From the NCBI RefSeq assembly GCF_022606295.1, contig NZ_JAHHZS010000012.1, forward strand, positions 1-64,000: 64,000 bases of DNA, given 5' to 3'. The notes beneath the pieces are model-generated. The model was not told where the DNA came from, ran no database searches, and saw only the letters and a program-made list of their open reading frames with translations. This document shows positions 53,942 to 62,612 of the stretch, one piece after another. Both the position numbers and the translations under genes were made by a program. Source of the stretch: Arthrobacter bambusae (GTDB lineage Bacteria > Actinomycetota > Actinomycetes > Actinomycetales > Micrococcaceae). How positions within the stretch are numbered: position 1 is the stretch's first letter; every line of letters starts with the position of its first letter.

Positions 53942-56194
53942 ATGGAGGGTCCCGAAATCCAGTTCTCAGAAGCCATCATCGACAACGGCCGCTTCGGCAA
54001 GCGTGTAATCCGCTTCGAAACCGGCCGCCTCGCCAAGCAGGCAGCCGGCGCCGCGATGGTCTACATCGACGAAGACACTGCGCTGCTGTCCGCAACCACC
54101 GCGGGCAAGTCCCCGCGTGAAGGCTTCGACTTCTTCCCGCTGACTGTCGACGTCGAAGAGCGCATGTACGCAGCCGGCCGCATCCCGGGCTCGTTCTTCC
54201 GCCGCGAAGGCCGCCCGTCCACCGAAGCCATCCTGGCCTGCCGCCTCATGGACCGCCCGCTGCGCCCCGCGTTCGTCAAGGGCCTGCGCAACGAGGTCCA
54301 GATCGTCGTCACCGTCCTGGCGATCAACCCGGACGAGCTCTACGACGTCGTGGCCATCAACGCCTCGTCCATGTCCACCCAGCTCTCCGGCCTCCCGTTC
54401 TCCGGCCCGATCGGCGGCGTCCGCGTTGCCCTCATCGCCGACGAACAGGGCACCGAGTGGGTTGCCTTCCCGAAGCACTCCCAGCTTGAGAACGCCGTCT
54501 TCAACATGGTTGTTGCCGGCCGCATCGCGGGCGACGACGTCGCCATCATGATGGTTGAAGCCGAAGCCACCGACAACTCCTGGAACCTCATCAAGGAACA
54601 GGGCGCCACCGCTCCCACCGAAGAGGTCGTTTCCGAAGGCCTCGAGGCCGCCAAGCCGTTCATCAAGGCACTCTGCGAGGCCCAGGCTGACCTGGCCGCC
54701 CGCGCCGCCAAGCCGACCGTTGAATTCCCGGTCTTCCTGGACTACCAGGACGACGTCTACGCCGCTGTTGAAGCCGCCGCTGCCGAGAAGCTCGCTGCTG
54801 TTTTCCAGATCGCCGACAAGCAGGACCGCGACACCGCCTCCGACGAACTCAAGGACGAAGTCCTTGGCGCCCTCGCCGGCGAGTTCGAGGGCCGCGAGAA
54901 GGAACTTTCCGCAGCCTTCCGCTCCTTGACCAAGCAGGTTGTCCGCCAGCGCATCCTCAAGGACCAGATCCGGATCGACGGCCGTGGCCTGACGGACATC
55001 CGCCAGCTGACCGCCGAGGTAGAGGTCCTGCCCCGCGTTCACGGTTCCGCCATCTTCGAGCGCGGCGAGACCCAGATCATGGGTGTCACCACGCTGAACA
55101 TGCTCAAGATGGAACAGCAGATCGACTCGCTGTCTCCCGTCACGCGCAAGCGCTACATGCACAACTACAACTTCCCGCCGTACTCCACCGGTGAAACCGG
55201 CCGCGTCGGCTCCCCGAAGCGCCGCGAAATCGGCCACGGTGCACTCGCCGAGCGCGCCCTGGTTCCGGTCCTGCCGTCCCGCGAGGAATTCCCGTACGCC
55301 ATCCGCCAGGTGTCCGAGGCCCTCGGTTCCAACGGTTCGACGTCGATGGGTTCCGTCTGTGCCTCCACGCTGTCCCTGCTCAACGCAGGCGTGCCGCTGA
55401 AGGCCGCCGTTGCCGGTATCGCCATGGGCCTGGTTTCCGACCAGGTTGACGGCCAGACCCGCTACGCTGCCCTGACCGACATCCTCGGCGCCGAAGACGC
55501 TTTCGGCGACATGGACTTCAAGGTTGCGGGTACCTCCGAGTTCGTCACGGCCATCCAGCTGGACACCAAGCTCGACGGCATCCCCGCATCGGTCCTCGCC
55601 GCAGCCCTGAAGCAGGCCCGCGAAGCCCGCCTGCACATCCTGGACGTCATCAACGCCGCGATCGACACTCCGGACGAGCTCTCCGAGTTCGCACCGCGCG
55701 TGATCGCCGTCAACATCCCCGTTGACAAGATCGGCGAGGTCATCGGCCCCAAGGGCAAGATGATCAACCAGATCCAGGAAGACACCGGCGCCGACATCTC
55801 CATCGAGGACGACGGCACCGTCTACATCGGCGCTACCAACGGTCCGTCTGCAGAAGCAGCACGCGCCGCGATCAACGCCATCGCCAACCCGCAGATCCCG
55901 GAAATCGGTGAGCGTTACCTGGGCACGGTCGTCAAGACCACCACCTTCGGTGCGTTCGTTTCCCTGACCCCGGGCAAGGACGGCCTGCTGCACATCTCCG
56001 AGCTGCGCAAGCTCGCCAGCGGCAAGCGCGTGGACAACGTCGACGATGTCGTCTCCGTGGGCCAGAAGATCCAGGTCGAGATCACGAAGATCGACGACCG
56101 CGGCAAGCTCTCCCTCTCCCCGGTTGTGGCCGAGGAAGAAGGCGCCGCCTCGGAAGAAGCTTCCGCCGAAGAGGCTGAAGTTTCCGCCGAGTAG
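53942..56194 (+). CDS. pnp: Polynucleotide phosphorylase
   Basis: A 750-residue phosphorolytic 3'-5' exoribonuclease. Two RNase PH domains (first with [30 protein letters not shown] in parts, second with [17 protein letters not shown] and the catalytic region near [19 protein letters not shown]), then a KH domain ([16 protein letters not shown]) and an S1 domain ([28 protein letters not shown]). It ends in an acidic Glu/Ala tail. ATG 53942 follows ACGGAGGTG. Downstream M16 protease gene is the usual neighbour. Confidence 0.98.
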   Translation: MEGPEIQFSEAIIDNGRFGKRVIRFETGRLAKQAAGAAMVYIDEDTALLSATTAGKSPREGFDFFPLTVDVEERMYAAGRIPGSFFRREGRPSTEAILACRLMDRPLRPAFVKGLRNEVQIVVTVLAINPDELYDVVAINASSMSTQLSGLPFSGPIGGVRVALIADEQGTEWVAFPKHSQLENAVFNMVVAGRIAGDDVAIMMVEAEATDNSWNLIKEQGATAPTEEVVSEGLEAAKPFIKALCEAQADLAARAAKPTVEFPVFLDYQDDVYAAVEAAAAEKLAAVFQIADKQDRDTASDELKDEVLGALAGEFEGREKELSAAFRSLTKQVVRQRILKDQIRIDGRGLTDIRQLTAEVEVLPRVHGSAIFERGETQIMGVTTLNMLKMEQQIDSLSPVTRKRYMHNYNFPPYSTGETGRVGSPKRREIGHGALAERALVPVLPSREEFPYAIRQVSEALGSNGSTSMGSVCASTLSLLNAGVPLKAAVAGIAMGLVSDQVDGQTRYAALTDILGAEDAFGDMDFKVAGTSEFVTAIQLDTKLDGIPASVLAAALKQAREARLHILDVINAAIDTPDELSEFAPRVIAVNIPVDKIGEVIGPKGKMINQIQEDTGADISIEDDGTVYIGATNGPSAEAARAAINAIANPQIPEIGERYLGTVVKTTTFGAFVSLTPGKDGLLHISELRKLASGKRVDNVDDVVSVGQKIQVEITKIDDRGKLSLSPVVAEEEGAASEEASAEEAEVSAE

Positions 56195-56213
56195 CCTGAA
56201 CCGGCAAACACGC

Positions 56214-56247
56214 GGCAGGACCGGTGGACATGTCCACCGGTCCTGCC
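56214..56247 (+). terminator. Perfect 34-bp palindrome after pnp
   Basis: Positions 56214-56230 are perfectly complementary to 56231-56247, with no spacer (the loop must use central bases). Followed by CGGTTTAAC. Acts as a likely terminator of pnp. Confidence 0.8.
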
Positions 56248-56347
56248 CGGTTTAACAATGAATTCCCGTCCCGGGGGCGATCCGCCCGCTGGTACGATTG
56301 CAGCCAGATTTGGCACCCATGATTTCCCGCAGAACTGAAAGGTCTTG

Positions 56348-57691
56348 ATGACTGTCGTACCCCTCCCATTGGCGCAGACCGTGCCCGGCGGCGAATTGAT
56401 CCATGGTGTCGAAGGCGGCTCCGTAGTCCGGCGTTCAGTGCTTCCGGGAGGTGTCCGGGTGCTCACCGAAGCGATGCCCGGGCAGCGTTCGGCAACCATC
56501 GGATTCTGGGTGGGAGTCGGCTCCCGGGACGAGGCAGACGGGCAGCACGGCTCCACCCACTTCCTTGAACACCTCCTGTTCAAAGGCACCAAGAAGCGCA
56601 CAGCCCTGGAGATCGCCTCCGCGTTCGACGAGGTCGGGGGTGAATCGAATGCCGCCACGGCGAAGGAAAGCACGTGCTACTTCGCCCGGGTGCTGGACAC
56701 GGACCTTCCCATGGCCATCGACGTCATCGCCGACATGATCACCGGCGCCGTGCTGGATCCTGCGGAACTTGAACAGGAACGCGACGTGATCCTAGAGGAA
56801 ATCGCCATGGACAGCGATGACCCCACCGACGTCGCACACGAAAACTTCGTGGCCGCCGTACTTGGTGTGCACCCGCTGGGTCGCCCGATCGGGGGCACTC
56901 CCGCCGCTATCAAGGCCGTGTCCCGCGATTCCGTGTGGGCACACTACCAGCGCTACTACCGGCCGGACGAAATCGTCATCACCGCCGCAGGGGGCCTGGA
57001 CCACGACGTCGTATGCCGCCTCGTGCTCGATGCCTTGCGGACGGCCGGGTGGGAGCTGAAGGACACCGTTGCCCCAGTTGAGCGCCGCTCCACCGAGCGG
57101 GCGGACATCACGGGTACGGCAGGGCTGCATGTCATCAAGCGTCCCGTGGAGCAGGCCAACATCATCATGGGCTGCCCCTCGATCGTGGCCACCGACGATC
57201 GCCGCTTCGTGATGAGCGTCCTGAACGCGGTCCTGGGCGGCGGCATGTCCTCGCGCCTCTTCCAGGAGATCCGCGAAAAGCGCGGCCTCGTCTATTCCAC
57301 GTATTCCTTTGCGTCCGCCTATGCGGACGCAGGCTACTTCGGCATGTACGCCGGCTGCACGCCGTCGAAAGTCAAGCAGGTTCTTGAACTCCTGGGCGCC
57401 GAACTGGACAAGCTCGCTGCGGACGGGATCACGGACGAGGAACTGCGCAAGGCCGTAGGGCAATTGTGCGGCGGAATCGTGCTGGCCCTGGAAGATACCG
57501 GTTCCCGGATGTCCCGCCTTGGCCGGGCCGAACTCGTCTCCGGCGAATTCCAGGACATCGACGAGACACTGGACCGCATCAAGGCCGTCACCGCCGAGCA
57601 GGTCCAGGAACTCGCCCGGGTGCTCGCCGAAGCCCCCCGCACCGTGACCGTCGTCGGGCCCTTCGAGGAAACCGAGACGTTCGGCATCTAA
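56348..57691 (+). CDS. M16 family zinc metallopeptidase
   Basis: A 447-residue protease of the mitochondrial-processing-peptidase-like M16B group. The inverted zinc motif HFLEH (71-75) lies in STHFLEHLLFKGT, with the third ligand in the downstream ILEEIAMDSDD helix. The second half has GGGMSSRLFQEIREKRGLVYS. Found after pnp in many Gram-positive bacteria; substrates are unknown. ATG 56348, three bases after a TTG that is also in frame. Confidence 0.93.
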   Translation: MTVVPLPLAQTVPGGELIHGVEGGSVVRRSVLPGGVRVLTEAMPGQRSATIGFWVGVGSRDEADGQHGSTHFLEHLLFKGTKKRTALEIASAFDEVGGESNAATAKESTCYFARVLDTDLPMAIDVIADMITGAVLDPAELEQERDVILEEIAMDSDDPTDVAHENFVAAVLGVHPLGRPIGGTPAAIKAVSRDSVWAHYQRYYRPDEIVITAAGGLDHDVVCRLVLDALRTAGWELKDTVAPVERRSTERADITGTAGLHVIKRPVEQANIIMGCPSIVATDDRRFVMSVLNAVLGGGMSSRLFQEIREKRGLVYSTYSFASAYADAGYFGMYAGCTPSKVKQVLELLGAELDKLAADGITDEELRKAVGQLCGGIVLALEDTGSRMSRLGRAELVSGEFQDIDETLDRIKAVTAEQVQELARVLAEAPRTVTVVGPFEETETFGI

Positions 57692-57696
57692 ACCGC

Positions 57697-58103
57697 GCAC
57701 GCTCCCTAGGGACATGCCCCTCGTTGGAGCCAAGGAGTGGACATAGTCCTGTTATGTCCACTCCTGGCTTGGAACAGGGGGCATGTGCCGTGGTGCACCG
57801 TGCACGCTCCCAGGGGACATGCCCCTCGTTGGAGCCAAGGAGTGGACATAGTCCTGTTATGTCCACTCCTGGATTGGAACAGGGGGCATGTGCCGTGGTG
57901 CACCGTGCACGCTCCCTAGGGGACATGCCCCTCGTTGGAGCTAAGGAGTGGACATAGTCCTGTTATGTCCAGTCGTGGCTTGGAACAGGGGGCATGTGCC
58001 GTGGTGCACCGTGCACGCTCCCGGGGGACATGTGCCTCGTTGGAGCCAAGGAGTGGACATAGTCCTGTTATGTCCACTCCTGGCTTGGAACAGGGGGCAT
58101 GTC
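57697..58103 (+). repeat. Tandem array of four ~105-bp hairpin units
   Basis: Units begin with GCACGCTCCC at 57697, 57802, 57907 and 58013 (periods 105, 105, 106); the last is cut off near 58103. Each holds an inner inverted repeat (AGGAGTGGACATA, 7-base spacer, complement; perfect in units 1, 2 and 4, two mismatches in unit 3) inside outer arms around GGGGACATGCCCC and GGGGGCATGTGCC. It fills the gap between the M16 gene and the DUF1579 gene. The open frames through it are products of the repeat period and not genes. Confidence 0.92.
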
Positions 58104-58182
58104 CGGGTGGGGGGAGGCTGGACGCGCCTGCTCGATCGGGAACATGATGGTGACGTATCCATCCCCTTGCGCAGGAGTCGCC

Positions 58183-58644
58183 ATGAACGAGCCCTTGAAG
58201 AGTCCTGCACACACTGCGCTGGAGGCGTTCCTGGGGCATTGGCGGGGGAGTACCGAGCTTGCGGCCTCGCCGTGGGGACCTGCCCGGACCGCCGACGCCG
58301 AGGTGACGTTCTCACGTGCGGCAGGAGGGTATGCCTTGGTGCAAAGCTACCGGCACATTGAACCCGACGGCACCCATTTCGAAGGGCACGGTGTCTTCAC
58401 GGTGGACCCGGACCATGGGGACACCATGTGGTACTACGTGGACAGCATGGGCCGGCCACCGGAAGCCCCGGCCCGCGGGCATTGGCAGGACGGCACACTG
58501 CGGCTTGAGCGCCGGAGTCCCCGGGGGACTGCGCGGCACACCTTCACGGTGGACGGCGGCGTGCTGACCCATATCGCGGAACTGAGGCTCGGGGATGCCC
58601 CGACGTTCAGCCCGTTCATGATCTCTGTCTGCAGGCGCGTCTAA
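58183..58644 (+). CDS. DUF1579 domain protein
   Basis: A 153-residue protein of the lipocalin-like DUF1579 family. It has LEAFLGHWRGSTE near the N-terminus, GGYALVQSYRH, then HFEGHGVFTVDP, DTMWYYVDSMG and GHWQDGTLRLER strands. Function unknown. ATG 58183 follows GCAGGAGTC; the frame continues upstream into the repeat array, which I treat as non-coding. Confidence 0.85.
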   Translation: MNEPLKSPAHTALEAFLGHWRGSTELAASPWGPARTADAEVTFSRAAGGYALVQSYRHIEPDGTHFEGHGVFTVDPDHGDTMWYYVDSMGRPPEAPARGHWQDGTLRLERRSPRGTARHTFTVDGGVLTHIAELRLGDAPTFSPFMISVCRRV

Positions 58645-58670
58645 GGCCTAAGTCCAGAAGGCACGGCATT

Positions 58671-58964
58671 TCAGGGGACCTTGGCCTCCATCGACTCAAG
58701 GATCCGCGCATCCGGCATGCCGTCAAGCGCGGCCGGCCGTTCCGGTCCAGTCCACACTTTGATCCGCAAGGTGTTCAGCATTGATTCAGCTTGCTCCCGT
58801 TCAGCGAAATCAAGCTCGATCAGGACCCGCTGCGAATCGTCGACGGGCCTGGATACCCGGTAGGAGACGACGCCTGAGCCGGCGCGGTCTGCCGGATCCG
58901 AGTCGAATGACCGCTTCCATGCGCCGAAGTCGTTCACAGCGTGTTCGATCAGGAGGGTGTACAT
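58671..58964 (-). CDS. Small alpha/beta-barrel-like hypothetical protein
   Basis: A 97-residue protein starting MYTLLIEHAVNDFGAWKRSFDSDP, a pattern seen in small dimeric alpha/beta-barrel proteins (antibiotic-biosynthesis-monooxygenase-like or cyclase-like): YTLLIEHAVNDFGAWK then a hydrophobic VLIELDFA strand. I do not recognise a named family with certainty. It is convergent with the DUF1579 gene. Confidence 0.65.
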   Translation of the reverse strand: MYTLLIEHAVNDFGAWKRSFDSDPADRAGSGVVSYRVSRPVDDSQRVLIELDFAEREQAESMLNTLRIKVWTGPERPAALDGMPDARILESMEAKVP

Positions 58965-59044
58965 GGCTGTTCCTTTGCTGTTGCGCGGATAGCCACAGCG
59001 TAGGCTCCTCGGACCCGGGGAACCACCCTTCGGCCGTGGCCGGC

Positions 59045-59311
59045 TCAGCCTCCGGCAAACGGTGGGAGGACGTCGACGACGTCGTCCGCGCCGAGGGCGG
59101 CCGAACGGTCGCGAACTGCTACCTCGTTGCGCAGGAAGCTACTGCGCGAAATGATCCGGGCCAGGGGCGGTGTTCCAGCCGGTGGTTCCGGACGTTCGAC
59201 GGCGAGCACAGCCGCGATCAGCCCGTCCAGGCCGGTCCCTTCCGGAAGGTCGTGGTGTTCCTCTTCGACGCCTGCCGCGGCGCGCGCGGCAGCGAAGTAT
59301 CGTACGAGCAA
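59045..59311 (-). CDS. moaD: MoaD/ThiS-family molybdopterin synthase small subunit
   Basis: An 88-residue ubiquitin-like protein. LVRYFAAARAAAGVEEEHHDLP at the start and the C-terminal PPFAGG with its diglycine are the hallmarks. The C-terminal Gly is converted to a thiocarboxylate that donates sulfur in molybdopterin synthesis. It lies 4 bases after moaA on the same strand, so it is probably in its operon. Confidence 0.9.
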   Translation of the reverse strand: MLVRYFAAARAAAGVEEEHHDLPEGTGLDGLIAAVLAVERPEPPAGTPPLARIISRSSFLRNEVAVRDRSAALGADDVVDVLPPFAGG

Positions 59312-59315
59312 AGCC

Positions 59316-60446
59316 TCAGCCTCCGATGGCGCTCATGCTGCGGTCCGGCTGCACGAAGTCGGGTGCGCCGAGGCCGGTGTGGTCCATGCCGTGCGCCTTG
59401 GGTTTGATCCACATGGCGTCCTGCCAGCGTTGGGCGAGCTCCTCGTCATCCGCTCCGGAGCGAAGCAGTCCCAACAGGTCGAATTCCTCGCGGGAGAACA
59501 AGCAGCTCATGATCTTGCCTTCGGCGGTGATCCTTGTGCGCCGGCAATCGGCACAGAACGGCTCGGTGACGGAGGCGATGATGCCGACGGTGCCCAGGAG
59601 CGGCCCGGTGGCGTCGGCGGATGCCGGGTTCCGCCGTCGTACTTCGAACCGTTCCGCAGGTGCGCCGTCGCGTTCGCGCGGGTCCGGGCTCAGCACGAAG
59701 TCGCGGGAAAGCAGTTCACGGATCTCGGCGGCGGTGATCATGTCCCGCCGGGTCCAACCGTGATCGGCGTCCAGCGGCATTTGCTCAATGAAGCGCAGTT
59801 CATAGCCGCGCTCCACTGCCCAGGCCAGGAGGTCGGGGGACTCGGCGTCGTTGATTCCGCGCATGAGGACGGCGTTGATCTTGACCGGGCCCAGGCCCGC
59901 GGCCCAGGCGGCATCGACGCCGGCCAGCACCTTGTCGAGGAAAGGACGCCTGGTCAGCTTCGTGAAGGTTTCTTCGTGGAGGGAGTCGAGGGACACGTTG
60001 ATGCGCGAGAGCCCTGCCTCCTTGAGCGCCGCCGCCTTCTTGTCGAGTCCGACGCCGTTGGTGGTCATGGAGATCGGCAGCTCGGGGTGCGCCGCACGGA
60101 GGGCTGAGATGATATCCACCAGGTCGGCGCGTACCAAGGGCTCGCCTCCTGTGAGGCGCAATTCGCGGACCCCGAGTTGTTCGACGCCGATCCGCACCAG
60201 CCGGACAATCTCGGCGGCGGTCATGACGGCCTGTTTGGACAACCATTCGAGGCCCTCGGCAGGCATGCAGTACGTGCATCGGAGGTTGCATTTGTCGGTC
60301 AGGGACAAACGCATGTCGGTGGCCCGGCGTCCGTATCGGTCGAACAGGCCTGCGGGGGTTCCGGCAGGGCGCGCCGGGGGTGCAGACACGCTGCTTCCCG
60401 TCCCGTCGCCCGTGGGGGGCAACGGCATGCCTAGCTGAACACTCAT
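59316..60446 (-). CDS. moaA: GTP 3',8-cyclase
   Basis: A 376-residue radical SAM enzyme for the first step of molybdenum cofactor synthesis. The N-terminal radical SAM cluster is CNLRCTYC (Cys53, 57, 60); the second iron-sulfur cluster is in FCADCRRTRITAEGKIMSCLF (written here in motif blocks FCADC and SCLF). A ~35-residue Pro/Ala-rich leader precedes the domain. Divergent from the two-component system. Confidence 0.95.
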   Translation of the reverse strand: MSVQLGMPLPPTGDGTGSSVSAPPARPAGTPAGLFDRYGRRATDMRLSLTDKCNLRCTYCMPAEGLEWLSKQAVMTAAEIVRLVRIGVEQLGVRELRLTGGEPLVRADLVDIISALRAAHPELPISMTTNGVGLDKKAAALKEAGLSRINVSLDSLHEETFTKLTRRPFLDKVLAGVDAAWAAGLGPVKINAVLMRGINDAESPDLLAWAVERGYELRFIEQMPLDADHGWTRRDMITAAEIRELLSRDFVLSPDPRERDGAPAERFEVRRRNPASADATGPLLGTVGIIASVTEPFCADCRRTRITAEGKIMSCLFSREEFDLLGLLRSGADDEELAQRWQDAMWIKPKAHGMDHTGLGAPDFVQPDRSMSAIGG

Positions 60447-60625
60447 GGGTTCAGGCTACGCCAGCCACGGCCCAAGCGTGATATCGCCCACGGGTCACGT
60501 TCGTCGGCTGCCCGCCGCGGAGTGCACCGAACAGCCCGACTTCTTACGGAATACATACGGTTCGCAGGGACGTGCCCGGAACACATCCCGCCGGCACAAT
60601 GCGAATCTATGCTGAAGGTGTGAAC

Positions 60626-61357
60626 ATGCAGCCCGCCCCGCACGCTGCCGACGTCGGCAATCGCCGCATTCTTCTGGTCGAAGACGAGCAGACCATCGCC
60701 GATGTCGTCCGGGACTACCTGGTCCAAGCAGGCTTCCAAGTCGATCTCGCCGGCGACGGCTTCACCGCGTTGAGCCTCGCGGCCGCCAGGCGGCCCGACC
60801 TTGTCATCCTGGACCGGATGCTGCCCGGACTCGACGGCGTGGAAGTGTGCCGCAGGCTGCGCCTGGCCATGAGCGTCCCGATCATCATGGTCACCGCCCT
60901 CGGCACGGAAGACGACCGGATCCTGGGCCTGGAAACCGGAGCGGACGACTACGTCACCAAGCCTTTCTCTCCCCGCGAGCTGGTGCTCCGGGTGAAGTCC
61001 GTGCTGCGCCGGAGCATCCGGGAATTCAGCCCCGAACCTCCCGTGGAGCTCGCCGGCTTCGAACTGGACCCGGCCTCGCGCACAGTGCTCCAGGATGGCA
61101 AACCGCTGATGCTTACGGCGCGTGAGTTCGATCTGCTCGCGTTCCTGCTGCGCCGGCCCAACCAGGTGTTCAGCCGCGAGGATCTCATCAAGGCAGTGTG
61201 GGGATGGGACTTCGGGGACTTGTCCACCGTGACGGTCCACGTCCGCCGCTTGCGCGAAAAGATCGAGGACAACCCCACCACCCCGGTGTTGCTCAAGACG
61301 GTCTGGGGAGTCGGCTACCGCCTTGACGCGAAGGACGGTGGACATGCAGCCAGCTGA
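60626..61357 (+). CDS. OmpR-family response regulator
   Basis: A 243-residue response regulator. Receiver domain with Asp63 in LVILDRMLPGLDG and Lys in YVTKPFSPREL; C-terminal winged helix with LMLTAREFDLLAFLLRRPNQVFSREDLIKAVWGWDF. ATG 60626 follows GAAGGTG; GTG 60620 is an alternative. It overlaps its histidine kinase. The target promoters are unknown. Confidence 0.93.
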   Translation: MQPAPHAADVGNRRILLVEDEQTIADVVRDYLVQAGFQVDLAGDGFTALSLAAARRPDLVILDRMLPGLDGVEVCRRLRLAMSVPIIMVTALGTEDDRILGLETGADDYVTKPFSPRELVLRVKSVLRRSIREFSPEPPVELAGFELDPASRTVLQDGKPLMLTAREFDLLAFLLRRPNQVFSREDLIKAVWGWDFGDLSTVTVHVRRLREKIEDNPTTPVLLKTVWGVGYRLDAKDGGHAAS

Positions 61358-62612
61358 AATGTTCACGATCCTGGGCTGGATGCTGCTGTGGGCTGTCCTC
61401 ATCGGCGCCTTGACCCTCGCCTTGCTGCGTTTCCTGCGCGGCGCGTCGATCCTGGTGCAGATCTGCCTCGTGGTGGTGGCCACCGTTGCCGTCCTCGTGG
61501 CAGGGATGGTGAGCGCCTTCAATGCGATGTTCATTTCCGCTGTGGATCTCGAAGTCATGTGGTACATCCTCGGGGTGGCCTCGGTGGTCGCCATAGCGAT
61601 TTCCCTTGTCCTGGGGGCCGGGGTGTCCCGCAACGCCATCCGGCTGGTGGCGGCAACGCGGCGCCTGGGCAGCGGAGAAGCCCTCGACGGCTCGTTCCTG
61701 CCGCAACCAGGATCGCGTCGGGCCGGGCCTGCCATGAACTCCGAGCTCGCCCAGCTCGCCCAGGAACTCGAAGCCAGCAGCGTCAAGCTCGAAGAATCCC
61801 GACGCCGGGAGGCCGCCGTCGAAACCGCGCGCCGCGAACTGGTCTCCTGGATCTCACACGACCTCCGGACCCCCCTGGCCAGCATGCGGGCCATGGCCGA
61901 AGCGTTGGAAGACGGCATGGCGTCCGACATCCCCGCGTACTATCGCAAGATCATCGACCAGACGGACCAGATGGCGGTCATGGTTAACGACCTCCTGGAA
62001 CTGTCCAAAATCCAGGCGGGAACGCTCCGGCTGAGCGCAGAATCCCTGGACCTCTACGACCTGGTGAGCGACGCCATTGCCGATCTCACGCCCCTCGCCG
62101 CGCAACGCGGGATCCGGCTCGACGGCGGCGGGGACCGCGAGTGCATGGCCGTCGCGGACGGCCCCAGCCTGGGAAGGGCCGTCCGGAACGTGCTGCTCAA
62201 CGCGGTCATCTACAGCCGGCCCGACGGCGGGGTGCTGGTTCGCGTCGGACGCGACGGAAGCGACGCCGTCGTCGATGTCGTCGACAGCTGCGGCGGCATC
62301 GACGACGGGGACCTCGCCCACGTTTTCGAGACCGGTTGGCAAAAGGACCGTTCCAGGGGAGCAGGAAAGCCCGTCGAAGGGGAAGCGCCGCGATACAGCG
62401 GGGCCGGCGTAGGGCTCAGCATGGTGGCCGGCATCGTGAAGGCCCACGGGGGCACCGTCACGGTGGCGAACACAGGCGAGGGTTGCTGTTTCACGCTCCG
62501 CCTTCCGTCGGGTGCCCCGGCAAGCGCATCCCGCACCGAGAGATCTCCGATACAGACAGTTCCCGCGGACACCATTCCGGCAAAGAGCCATAAACAGGCA
62601 GGCACACCATGA
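61344..62612 (+). CDS. Sensor histidine kinase
   Basis: A 422-residue sensor kinase. Two transmembrane helices (about 8-32 and 38-60), a third near 80-98, a HAMP-like or coiled region, then the DHp domain with His172 in SWISHDLRTPL. The catalytic domain has the N box VLLNAVIYS, a G1 box DSCGGI in which the usual first Gly is Cys, and the G2 box YSGAGVGLSMV. It overlaps the response regulator by 14 bases and the molybdopterin enzyme by four, so the three are coupled. Confidence 0.9.
   Translation: MQPAEMFTILGWMLLWAVLIGALTLALLRFLRGASILVQICLVVVATVAVLVAGMVSAFNAMFISAVDLEVMWYILGVASVVAIAISLVLGAGVSRNAIRLVAATRRLGSGEALDGSFLPQPGSRRAGPAMNSELAQLAQELEASSVKLEESRRREAAVETARRELVSWISHDLRTPLASMRAMAEALEDGMASDIPAYYRKIIDQTDQMAVMVNDLLELSKIQAGTLRLSAESLDLYDLVSDAIADLTPLAAQRGIRLDGGGDRECMAVADGPSLGRAVRNVLLNAVIYSRPDGGVLVRVGRDGSDAVVDVVDSCGGIDDGDLAHVFETGWQKDRSRGAGKPVEGEAPRYSGAGVGLSMVAGIVKAHGGTVTVANTGEGCCFTLRLPSGAPASASRTERSPIQTVPADTIPAKSHKQAGTP

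Noticed and set aside
53966..55993. 675-codon minus-strand ORF opposite pnp
   Set aside because: Antisense shadow of pnp; no motifs.
57735..57919. Small repeat-encoded proteins in the tandem array
   Set aside because: The frames follow from the repeat period on both strands, with no start-site support and no family.
57697..58103. CRISPR array
   Set aside because: Units are almost identical over their full 105 bases, with no variable spacers, and there are no cas genes nearby.
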